NCBI GenBank assembly: GCA_902548405.1
Contig: CACCRN010000001.1
Span: forward strand, 1-64,000
Reading direction: 5' to 3'
DNA from: an uncultured Pelagibacteraceae bacterium
GTDB taxonomy: Bacteria > Pseudomonadota > Alphaproteobacteria > Pelagibacterales > Pelagibacteraceae
Length of the DNA stretch: 64,000 nucleotides
A model generated the notes under the pieces. It was given only the letters and a program-made list of their open reading frames with translations, searched no databases and had not been told where the DNA came from. Each line of letters starts with the position of its first letter. The first letter of the stretch is position 1. Positions 37,671 to 45,091 of this stretch are shown here, one piece after another. Made by a program: the position numbers and the translations under genes.

Positions 37671-38426
37671 TTAAATCAAATTATAAAAGACTGATCCTAG
37701 ATATGGGTATAAAGCTGAAGCTATGACAATAAAAGATCCATAAGGAATTTGAAAATCTTTGTCTTTTTTGTAAATATAAATAATTAATGAACCAATTATT
37801 GCTCCAGTGATAGCTGAACTTGCTAAAATTAAATAAATTGATTTTATTCCTAGCCAAATACCAACCATAAGAAACAATTTTGCATCTCCTAAGCCCATTC
37901 CTTCAACATTTCTAAATTTAAAAAATAAAAATCTAATAACATAAATAATTAAATAACCAATTACTCCGCCGAAAATAGAGCTCAATATACTCACATCGAA
38001 AGGATTGTGCTGAAAAAAAGTAAAGACCAATCCAAGAACTGATATAGGAATTGTAATTTTATCTAAAATTAAATAGTACTTTAAGTCGGTAAAAAAAATT
38101 ATTAATAATCCTGAATAAAAAATAATATAACCTAAAGTTTTAAAACTAAGTCCGTACAAACTGTAAGCATAAACAAACAATGTTGCAGTTAAAATCTCTA
38201 CTATAAGATAGCTAAAATTTATTTTGCTTTTACAATTTTTGCATTTACCAAGATTTATAATGTAAGAAATAATTGGAACATTTAAATAAAAAGGTATTTG
38301 ATATTTGCAAGTTGTGCAAAAAGATTTTTTTGAAATAACATCTAAATCGTTAGGAAGTCTGTATATACAAACGTTGTAAAAACTTCCAAAAATTGATCCA
38401 ATAATAAACAATGATAAGGTAAGCAC
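37671..38426 (-). CDS. pilD: PilD, type IV prepilin peptidase / N-methyltransferase
   Basis: The 251-aa polytopic membrane enzyme cleaves prepilin leaders and methylates the new N-terminus. The N-terminal methylase part has FGSFYNVCIYRLP and the zinc tetracysteine (CTTC ... CKNC). The two catalytic Asp are visible in FTDLKYYLILD and GMGLGDAKLF. About seven or eight membrane helices fit the A24A family. The start is GTG at 38426, directly after the STAS stop codon, with AAAAGG upstream. It would process the five prepilins encoded in this window. Confidence 0.95.
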   Translation of the reverse strand: MLTLSLFIIGSIFGSFYNVCIYRLPNDLDVISKKSFCTTCKYQIPFYLNVPIISYIINLGKCKNCKSKINFSYLIVEILTATLFVYAYSLYGLSFKTLGYIIFYSGLLIIFFTDLKYYLILDKITIPISVLGLVFTFFQHNPFDVSILSSIFGGVIGYLIIYVIRFLFFKFRNVEGMGLGDAKLFLMVGIWLGIKSIYLILASSAITGAIIGSLIIYIYKKDKDFQIPYGSFIVIASALYPYLGSVFYNLI

Positions 38427-38939
38427 TTACCTTTTAAATTTTATTTTGTCTCCGTCATCATCATCTCTTTTGATGCTGGGATTTGTTTCTTCAGTTTGAT
38501 TATTCTCTGGTTCAGTATCATTTATTGGTGATTGCACTTCATCGCTTGGTGCTAGATCCACATTTTCACTTGCTTGAGGTGTTGGTTCTTGCTCGGTTAT
38601 AACTTCCGAACTTGCTTCAGCGGCGTTTTCACCTGTAGCACTTTTAATTTGAAAAATTTTATCTAAGTGAGCTAATTTGATAACTTTCATCACTTCATTA
38701 CTAACATCTGTTAGAAAAAATTCTTTTGAGCTGCTCTTTGAAAGTTGCATACCCTCAACTAATGCTGCTATACCAGAGGAATCTATGTAGTTTACTTTTG
38801 AAAGCTGAACCTCAATTATTTTAACTTGATCAATTAAACTTTTGATATTTTCTCTTACTTCTGGTGATTTATCTAGGTCTATTTCACCAGCTAGAAAAAG
38901 TTTTCCAATATTACCGTCAATTTTTTGTTCGATAGACAT
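38427..38939 (-). CDS. STAS-domain protein (anti-anti-sigma factor type) with acidic tail
   Basis: The 170-aa protein has an N-terminal STAS domain (about 1-100) like SpoIIAA/RsbV, with the phosphorylatable motif VNYIDSSGIAALVEG. The last 65 residues are an acidic, low-complexity extension (Glu/Pro/Asn/Thr) ending in a basic IKFKR. In partner switching, the dephosphorylated STAS protein frees a target by binding its kinase. The SpoIIE-type phosphatase at 22172-24166 is a plausible partner. It is directly followed by pilD on the same strand, so it may link this pathway to pilus output. The tail function is unknown. Confidence 0.8.
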   Translation of the reverse strand: MSIEQKIDGNIGKLFLAGEIDLDKSPEVRENIKSLIDQVKIIEVQLSKVNYIDSSGIAALVEGMQLSKSSSKEFFLTDVSNEVMKVIKLAHLDKIFQIKSATGENAAEASSEVITEQEPTPQASENVDLAPSDEVQSPINDTEPENNQTEETNPSIKRDDDDGDKIKFKR

Positions 38940-38977
38940 ATGTATTTTTTTATATTATTAGTTTTAAATTACAACAT

Positions 38978-39721
38978 ATGATTATCGACTGTATTTGCGG
39001 GAAAAAAAAATTCAAGTTAGCTGAAGGAGTTATGCCAGCTGAAGGCTCAAAAGTAAGATGTGGTTCTTGCTCTGAGGTATGGTTTTATCACCCGAAACAA
39101 GGAAACAATCCTTCAATTGAAGATACCAATACTGAAAATATAACGAGCTCAGAAGATCAGTTTTTAGATGAGACAACTGTAGATAACGAAAGTGAAATTC
39201 AATCAGATTTAGATGAATTAAATGAGAGCACTAATGAAAAACCATTGGAAGAAAATGATCCAGAAGAATTGTTATCAACTATAGATAATGATGAATCCAA
39301 TCAAGCAGTAGAACAGACAGATGATAAAAGTGTTTCAAATTTTAAAATATTTACAGATGAAGAGGATAATTTACCTTCAAAAGACGAGATGGACAAAAAT
39401 TTAGATGAATTTGTTTTAGATAGAGACAAAAATTTAAATTTTTTTCAAAAATTGTTTAAAAAAGATAGATTAACCGAAGCTTCAAAATCACTAGAAAAAG
39501 AGGAGAAGCAAAGACAAGTAGAAATAAATCAGGAAAAATCTAATGATGCAAGAAGAATAAGATTGCTTGCTTATTTATTGTTACTGTTGCTAATTGTTTT
39601 GTCAGTTGTTTTTGTACCTTACAGAGATCATGTTGGAATGGCATTTCCATTTATGGAAAGTTATTTAGAATTTCTAAAGCCTATGCATGATTATATTAAA
39701 GGACCACTTGGTTTAAAATAA
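38978..39721 (+). CDS. Zinc-ribbon (MJ0042-type) single-span membrane protein
   Basis: 247 aa. The N-terminal zinc finger is CIC ... RCGSCSEVWFYHP (about residues 5-40), the MJ0042-like ribbon found on many alpha- and deltaproteobacterial proteins. A long acidic, Ser/Thr/Asn-rich region follows (about 45-150), then a Lys-rich helix and one membrane helix (about 193-213). The N-terminus should be cytoplasmic and the short C-terminus periplasmic. Its start is divergent from the STAS gene by 38 bp. The function is not known. Confidence 0.7.
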   Translation: MIIDCICGKKKFKLAEGVMPAEGSKVRCGSCSEVWFYHPKQGNNPSIEDTNTENITSSEDQFLDETTVDNESEIQSDLDELNESTNEKPLEENDPEELLSTIDNDESNQAVEQTDDKSVSNFKIFTDEEDNLPSKDEMDKNLDEFVLDRDKNLNFFQKLFKKDRLTEASKSLEKEEKQRQVEINQEKSNDARRIRLLAYLLLLLLIVLSVVFVPYRDHVGMAFPFMESYLEFLKPMHDYIKGPLGLK

Positions 39722-39730
39722 AGAAGTTAA

Positions 39731-40408
39731 TCATTCTACAGCTTTATCTTTATCCTTTTCAGCCAACTTTTCTTCTTCAGCTTTGAATTTTTGAATTATT
39801 TTTGATTTCTCTTTTAAAAGTTGTTCTTTACCTGGAAAAACATAGACACCAACTTTTCCTTCCGCATAAACTTTTTCTGATTTAGCATTTTCTCTATAAA
39901 TGTTTTCTTCAATTATATTTATTTTAAAATTTGTTTCAGCAATCCTATTCTTAAGTAAAGTTAGATTTTCATATGTGCTTAAGAATTGATATTCAATATA
40001 GTTTATAGCGTATATTTTACCCAACTTGTCAGGTTTGCTTTCGTTTAAACTATTAATTTGTACATTGAATTCATTTGCCATACCAGAAATAGAGTTTTTA
40101 AAGTTTTGAAACTCAGTTGGTGACATAAACATCATAATTTCTTTAATGTATTCGTACTCATTTTTATTTACATCGTTTCCAACCTTTGCCATTTGAATAA
40201 CTATATTATTAGCGTCTTCTTCAATTTTACTCGTTCCTTGCATGAGTTTATTCTGTTTAGACAATTGAATGGATGTGTAGATCTCAGTAATTACAAATAT
40301 TAAAAATGCTAAAAGCATCACAGAAAAACCGACTACAACAAATTTAGATTTGTCTTTAATAGATTCGTCATCTACAATTTTTGATTTATTTTTACCTAAT
40401 CCAAACAT
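39731..40408 (-). CDS. Single-span membrane protein, possible PilO
   Basis: The 225-aa protein has a short basic cytoplasmic tail, one membrane helix (about 24-46), a coiled-coil stretch (about 50-85) and a C-terminal alpha/beta domain (about 90-205; FLSTYENLTLLKNRIAETNF ... EGKVGVYVF), then a Lys/Glu tail. This order (tail, helix, coil, ferredoxin-like domain) is that of PilO, which pairs with PilN. The main pilus cluster has PilM, PilN, PilP and PilQ equivalents but no PilO, and this gene lies close to pilD and pilin. The match is by architecture only; other single-span assembly proteins share it. Confidence 0.4.
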   Translation of the reverse strand: MFGLGKNKSKIVDDESIKDKSKFVVVGFSVMLLAFLIFVITEIYTSIQLSKQNKLMQGTSKIEEDANNIVIQMAKVGNDVNKNEYEYIKEIMMFMSPTEFQNFKNSISGMANEFNVQINSLNESKPDKLGKIYAINYIEYQFLSTYENLTLLKNRIAETNFKINIIEENIYRENAKSEKVYAEGKVGVYVFPGKEQLLKEKSKIIQKFKAEEEKLAEKDKDKAVE

Positions 40409-40474
40409 TATATTTTTTTACTATCATTTACTAGTTTGATAAACTGTAATTGATTCGTAATTAAAAATTATTAT

Positions 40475-42157
40475 ATGAATAAAAGTCCAAATTACATCAA
40501 AAAAACTCTTGAAGAAATTAAACTTGAACTACTAAAAGATAAGAAACTTCAAATATCAAGACAGCTATATGTTCAAAAACTTAAAGAAATTTTTAATGAG
40601 CAAGTAATCGAACTAAAGGATGGTCTTGAAACAAGAATGTCTTCAACGGGAACAGATAAAACCTTCTCAATTTCTTCAAATAATGAAACATCAATTTCTT
40701 CAAAACCCAAGCAAAAAACTGGCAAAAATGAAAAAATAATCTTTTTAAATAATGAAATTATTGATCAAAATTTAAATCAGATTGAAGAGGCCAATAATGA
40801 GCTTTCTAACTTCGGAAATTCTAATCAAGATATTATAGAACTTAAAGATGAGGTCTCTAATAATAATGATCAAAAAATAATAGATTTAATTGAAGAGGTT
40901 GATCAAATTATAAATTTAACCGAAGAGGTAGCTGATAAAGTTGTTAGCAAAAAAGATACAAATTATGAAGAAGCTTTAAATAAAGAAGAATTTAAAGAGG
41001 AAACAAAAAGTTCTCAAATATTTACTAATGAGCAATTAGAATTATTAAATGCAAAAATAAATGATCTAGATTTGAATAGCTCTGAACTTACAGAAAAACT
41101 AGATGAATTGTTAAATCAAAAAAATCTTTTTTCTGAAAAATTTAATGATGAACTTGACGTTAAACTAACCGAAGCTTTGAATAGATCTGAGGAAACGATT
41201 GAGAGTAAATTAAATAATATCAACGACAATTATCACCAGGAATTTGAAAAATATGAAGACGAGGCAAATAAAAATTTTGCTAACTTAGAAGATCAAATTG
41301 GTCAATTAAATACTCAGTTTGATAATATTCAAAACAATATAAATTCAATCTCAAACAAGATAGATGACAATATCAATCAATTAAATGATCCACAGATGTC
41401 TAGTGTAAATCTAGATTTAGAAAAAAAACTTGAGGATAAAATTAATGATCTAAAAGATTATAACTTAAAAGTTGAAAACTCTTTAAATAATCTCAATAAT
41501 AAAATTGAAGAAACTTTAAATAATTTAACAACATATAGAAATGAAACTTCTCAAAAAATTGAGGAAACTTTAAATTATATGTCTAATTATAAAAATGAAG
41601 CATCTCAAAAAATAGAGGAAATAAATCAAAAAATTTTAAATATCGAACCTGATTTAATAAATAAAATTGAAGAAAAACAGAGAAATAAGAGTGAATCTGA
41701 AAAACTTCAGGATAAATTTGATCAAATGTCAAAAATTATGGATATGCAAAATATGAGAATGTTACAAATGTATCACTCATCAGAACTACAGCACAGTCAT
41801 TCAATTTTACAAAATAATATGCATCAAAAATCTCAAAATAATGATTCAATTGAAGTAACTTCAAAAGTAATTAAAGAGCAAATGAAAGAGGAGTTTTTCC
41901 CTAAAATTCAAGATGAAATGGACAAACAATTTAAATTATTAAAAGATCAACTATCAGAATATGAAATTAAAAGTGTATTAGATAAAATTCAATCAACCGA
42001 TATAAGTAAAGAAGCCAAAAAACCAACTAAAAAATTTAGCAATCTTTTTGATGCAAAAAAATATGTTAAAAGTATCGTATCTAAAAAATCAAGAGATTGG
42101 ATTAAACAGAACGAAAGCTCTGTTGAAGAAATTGCAAAAAAACTATTAAATCAATAA
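40475..42157 (+). CDS. Long cytoplasmic coiled-coil protein
   Basis: 560 aa with no signal peptide or membrane helix. After a basic N-terminal helix (about 1-55) comes a Ser/Asn/Gln-rich part, then heptad-patterned coiled coil over about 170-410, including near repeats (NNKIEETLNNLTTYRNETSQ and then KIEETLNYMSNYKNEASQ). A helical segment rich in Met and Gln follows. The C-terminal helix (YVKSIVSKKSRDWIKQNESSVEEIAKKLL) has a Trp-Asn pattern loosely like the polar organiser PopZ C-terminus; that is speculative. It is divergent from the putative PilO gene by 66 bp. Confidence 0.6.
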   Translation: MNKSPNYIKKTLEEIKLELLKDKKLQISRQLYVQKLKEIFNEQVIELKDGLETRMSSTGTDKTFSISSNNETSISSKPKQKTGKNEKIIFLNNEIIDQNLNQIEEANNELSNFGNSNQDIIELKDEVSNNNDQKIIDLIEEVDQIINLTEEVADKVVSKKDTNYEEALNKEEFKEETKSSQIFTNEQLELLNAKINDLDLNSSELTEKLDELLNQKNLFSEKFNDELDVKLTEALNRSEETIESKLNNINDNYHQEFEKYEDEANKNFANLEDQIGQLNTQFDNIQNNINSISNKIDDNINQLNDPQMSSVNLDLEKKLEDKINDLKDYNLKVENSLNNLNNKIEETLNNLTTYRNETSQKIEETLNYMSNYKNEASQKIEEINQKILNIEPDLINKIEEKQRNKSESEKLQDKFDQMSKIMDMQNMRMLQMYHSSELQHSHSILQNNMHQKSQNNDSIEVTSKVIKEQMKEEFFPKIQDEMDKQFKLLKDQLSEYEIKSVLDKIQSTDISKEAKKPTKKFSNLFDAKKYVKSIVSKKSRDWIKQNESSVEEIAKKLLNQ

Positions 42158-42184
42158 AATTTTAGATTATTAAATTTTAAAAGG

Positions 42185-42407
42185 TTGAGAAAAATTTTTA
42201 TCAGCATCACAGTATGTTTTACATTTGTGATTTTGAATTTGTGGATACTTAAAAAATCAGCGAGAAATATAGAGATTAAAAATCTAGTAAATTTGATTTG
42301 AATTGTATTTTAGAGAAAATGATAAAGATAATTTTAAACGTTATAAAACTGCTAAATTTAGTTTTGAAAATTATAGTTCTAAAAACTTCAAAAACACCGC
42401 AAAATAA
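42185..42407 (+). pseudogene. Possible frameshifted small membrane-protein gene
   Basis: From a TTG at 42185 a frame encodes 38 residues with a good membrane helix (LRKIFISITVCFTFVILNLW) and stops at TGA 42299-42301. In the +1 frame a hydrophilic peptide continues at once from 42300 (ELYFRENDKDNFKRYKTAKF...) to a double stop, TAA TAA, at 42405-42410. Joined, they would give about 74 residues of normal looking membrane-anchored protein. One gene broken by a single base change is one reading; two unrelated chance frames in A/T-rich DNA is the other. The start codon is weak. Confidence 0.25.
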
Positions 42408-42498
42408 TAAAATATTCCATATAAATTTTTGATAGATAAAGCATTTTTATATAAAAAATATATAATAATTATGATTTTTTTAGCTATTTAAATCCTGC

Positions 42499-42526
42499 TT
42501 TACATAAAGGTAAAACAATCTATTAA
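42499..42526 (+). promoter_or_regulatory. Candidate sigma-70 promoter of the pilin gene
   Basis: TTTACA at 42499-42504 and TATTAA at 42521-42526 are separated by 16 bases, about 48 bp before the pilin ATG. No sigma-54 element of the kind found before some pilA genes was seen. Other A/T-rich hexamers nearby could also serve. Confidence 0.35.
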
Positions 42527-42574
42527 TGTGCATATTAAAATTACTATAAAACAAAAAAGGATAAAAGTAAGAAA

Positions 42575-43177
42575 ATGAAAAAAACGTTACAAAAAGGTTT
42601 TTCACTAGTTGAATTACTTGTTGTTGTTGCAATCATTGGTGTCTTAGCTGGTGTTGGTATAGTTGGTTATCAAAGCTACACTGATTCAGCAAAAGAGAGA
42701 GTTGCAATAGCAAATTTTAACTCTGTTAAAAGATTTATTGAAACTGAGTTAACTCTATTAAACAACAATATTCAAACTGTATCAGGTGCAATTAACAGTT
42801 TTAATACAGATTGTGCTAGCACAACAAGTGCATATGACAGTGAAGCTTCTGACAAAAATATTGGTAAGTTTTTAAATGGCGCAGTATGTTATTTTGCAAC
42901 AGATGGCTATGGAAACGTATTTAAAAATCCATATGACCCAGCAGGGGGAAGCCAAGTAGTTTACAATCAAGGTGCATCTGATCTTGAAAAGGGCCAGATT
43001 AATATTACACTATTTACTGCTGGAGCAAGAGCAGGACTTCCTGCAACTGACCTTACATCTGCTAAAGTAACAGCAGCGACAGCTACAAAAGGACATTTCA
43101 TAATAACATATGCTACTGCAGATGATACTGAGGGAACAGCTGGTGATGAAAAAGGAAAATTATTTGAATTGAAATAA
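42575..43177 (+). CDS. Major type IV pilin (PilA/MshA-like)
   Basis: A 200-aa prepilin with a short leader (MKKTLQKG), cleavage after Gly, and the classical mature start FSLVELLVVVAIIGVLAGVGI with Glu5. The C-terminal domain has two Cys (TDCAST and AVCYFA) that could form the pilin disulfide loop, and Gly/Ala-rich beta sequence. It is a lone gene with its own promoter region and a strong terminator, which fits high expression of the main structural subunit. Its length, lack of extra domains and isolation separate it from the minor pilins of the 9-19 kb cluster. Confidence 0.9.
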   Translation: MKKTLQKGFSLVELLVVVAIIGVLAGVGIVGYQSYTDSAKERVAIANFNSVKRFIETELTLLNNNIQTVSGAINSFNTDCASTTSAYDSEASDKNIGKFLNGAVCYFATDGYGNVFKNPYDPAGGSQVVYNQGASDLEKGQINITLFTAGARAGLPATDLTSAKVTAATATKGHFIITYATADDTEGTAGDEKGKLFELK

Positions 43178-43200
43178 TTTAATTTTTAAGAAAATCTAAA

Positions 43201-43238
43201 AACCCCTTTATTAAATTTTAATAAAGGGGTTTTTTTTT
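43201..43238 (+). terminator. Rho-independent terminator after the pilin gene
   Basis: A 13-bp perfect stem pairs 43201-43213 with 43219-43231 (core CCCC / GGGG) around a 5-base loop and runs into a T tract to 43238. It is the strongest intrinsic terminator in the window and isolates pilin from the MoxR operon that starts 52 bp later. Confidence 0.95.
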
Positions 43239-43290
43239 AAACTTTAAAATTTATAAATCAAAAATTACCTAATAAATTTTAAAAAGTTTT

Positions 43291-44175
43291 ATGTTTGATC
43301 AGATTATACAAAATATTAGTAAAGATATTGTTGGTAACAAAAAAAATATTAAGATTTCCTTAGCTGCAATATTATCTGGTGGACATATTTTAATAGAAGA
43401 TTTACCTGGTACAGGAAAAACTACATTCGCAAAATCTATAACTGCTGCTCTTAATTTAGACTTTAAAAGAATACAATTTACATCTGATCTATTACCAAGT
43501 GATATTTTAGGTTTTAATTTTTTAATAAATGATAAATTTGAAATTAAAAAGGGACCTATTTTTACAAATGTTGTGTTGGCAGATGAATTAAATAGGGCTA
43601 GCCCAAAAACACAAAGTGCTTTTTTAGAAGCAATGGAAGAAAAATCAGTTACAATTGATAGAGAAACTTTTAAGTTACCTGATCCTTTTATTGTTATAGC
43701 AACACAAAATCCATCAGATCTTTCAGGGACATCTTTATTGCCAGAATCTCAATTAGATAGATTTATGATATCCTTCTCTTTAGAAGAATTAACTAACGAG
43801 CAACAATTATATCTTTTGAAAAATGAAAATAACTTTGAAATTAAAAAAAATGATAATATTAATTTAGAGAAAATTGTTGCATCAAAAGAAATTAACATTA
43901 ATGATAATGTTTATAAATATATTCAAGAAATTAAAAAAGTTGTTCAATCAAATTTCTCGGAAATACATGTTTCAAGTAGATGTTTAAAACAAATAGTTGC
44001 CATTTCTAAATCATTAGCAATCTTAAATGGAAAAAGTTATGTGACCATTCAAGATATAAAAGACGTCCTTCCATATATTTTGAAACATAGAATTAATACA
44101 ATTGAAAAGAAATATGTAGTCAACTTTATTGATGATGAGATTCTAAAAAAAATTAGTATTCCAGATGATTTTTAA
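43291..44175 (+). CDS. MoxR-family AAA+ ATPase
   Basis: The 294-aa cytoplasmic AAA+ chaperone-like ATPase has Walker A LPGTGKTT, Walker B VVLADELNRASPKTQSAFLEA (read in two parts), sensor 1 ATQNPSD and sensor 2/lid (HVSSRCLKQIVAI). MoxR proteins typically act with the DUF58 and transglutaminase-like membrane proteins encoded beside them. Here the next gene, DUF58, overlaps by 11 bp and the transglutaminase follows, so the classical trio is present. Confidence 0.92.
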   Translation: MFDQIIQNISKDIVGNKKNIKISLAAILSGGHILIEDLPGTGKTTFAKSITAALNLDFKRIQFTSDLLPSDILGFNFLINDKFEIKKGPIFTNVVLADELNRASPKTQSAFLEAMEEKSVTIDRETFKLPDPFIVIATQNPSDLSGTSLLPESQLDRFMISFSLEELTNEQQLYLLKNENNFEIKKNDNINLEKIVASKEININDNVYKYIQEIKKVVQSNFSEIHVSSRCLKQIVAISKSLAILNGKSYVTIQDIKDVLPYILKHRINTIEKKYVVNFIDDEILKKISIPDDF

Positions 44176-45091
44176 AAGGTTGGGAAAGTTAATAAATAAA
44201 CATTTAGAAAAAAAATCTGAAGCTCATAAAAACTTACTTACAAAAAAAAACTTATATATTTTTCCTAATTTTAATGGTTTTAAGTTAGCTTTTTTTATAT
44301 TTTTTGCTTTTGCTTCTTCAATATTTTACCAAAATAATGTTGGTTTATTAGTTTCAATTATACTTTTTATAATTTATTTCATTTCAATTATTATATCATA
44401 TCAAAATTTATCTTTCATTAAGGTAGAGCCTTTAAATAACCTAGTTCCAAAAAACAAAAATGTATATTTAAGTTTCTTTATTAAAACACTTAATAATAAA
44501 GAAAGATTAAATTTGAATTTTTTTTTGAATAAAAAAAAAATTCAAAATTTTGACTTAATTGGAAGTAAAAAAATCAATACTCAACATTTTTTTTTAAAAA
44601 GAGGTGTTCAAGACATGCCTCAAATTAACTTAGAGTCTCTGTTTCCATTTGGTGTTATTAAAGCATTTGGTATTATAAAGCTTAAAGAAAAATTATTTGT
44701 TTACCCAGAACCCATAAAACCACCTTCTAATTTAATTAGCAATTTAGAAAAACAATATTTAGAAAATGATAATGATTATGAGTTTGATACAATAGAAGAG
44801 GGGAAACTCGGTGACAATTTATCAAGAATTTCTTGGAGGCATTATTCAACAATGAAAAAGCTTTATACAAAAAAATTCTTAAAAATTAATAATACAAATA
44901 AAATTTTAATTGATATTGAAAAGCTTAAGAGTTCAAACTTTGAGCTGTCTTTATCTTATGCAGCTTATTTAATTGAATATTATTATAATTTAAAAATAAA
45001 TTTTGCTCTCAAATATAAAAATTATATTTCTAGTTATTCAAATTCGCTAAACCATAAAAATGATCTTTTAAAATTTATTACAAATGTCTAA
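44165..45091 (+). CDS. DUF58-domain membrane protein of the MoxR operon
   Basis: 308 aa with a basic N-terminus, two closely spaced membrane helices (about 38-80), a beta domain (about 85-185) and the DUF58 signature region (GDNLSRISWRHYSTMKKLYTK, read in two parts). DUF58 proteins have a von Willebrand A-like fold and are paired with MoxR ATPases. The typical GxDPRxIDW motif appears here as LSRISWRHY, somewhat divergent. It overlaps the genes on both sides. Confidence 0.8.
   Translation: MIFKRLGKLINKHLEKKSEAHKNLLTKKNLYIFPNFNGFKLAFFIFFAFASSIFYQNNVGLLVSIILFIIYFISIIISYQNLSFIKVEPLNNLVPKNKNVYLSFFIKTLNNKERLNLNFFLNKKKIQNFDLIGSKKINTQHFFLKRGVQDMPQINLESLFPFGVIKAFGIIKLKEKLFVYPEPIKPPSNLISNLEKQYLENDNDYEFDTIEEGKLGDNLSRISWRHYSTMKKLYTKKFLKINNTNKILIDIEKLKSSNFELSLSYAAYLIEYYYNLKINFALKYKNYISSYSNSLNHKNDLLKFITNV

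Larger units (their letters stand above)
42158..42574. other. 417-bp region before the pilin gene
   Basis: It holds the possible decayed gene at 42185-42407, a run of very A+T-rich sequence (about 42408-42480) and the likely pilin promoter at 42499-42526. No RNA gene or long repeat was seen. Confidence 0.6.
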
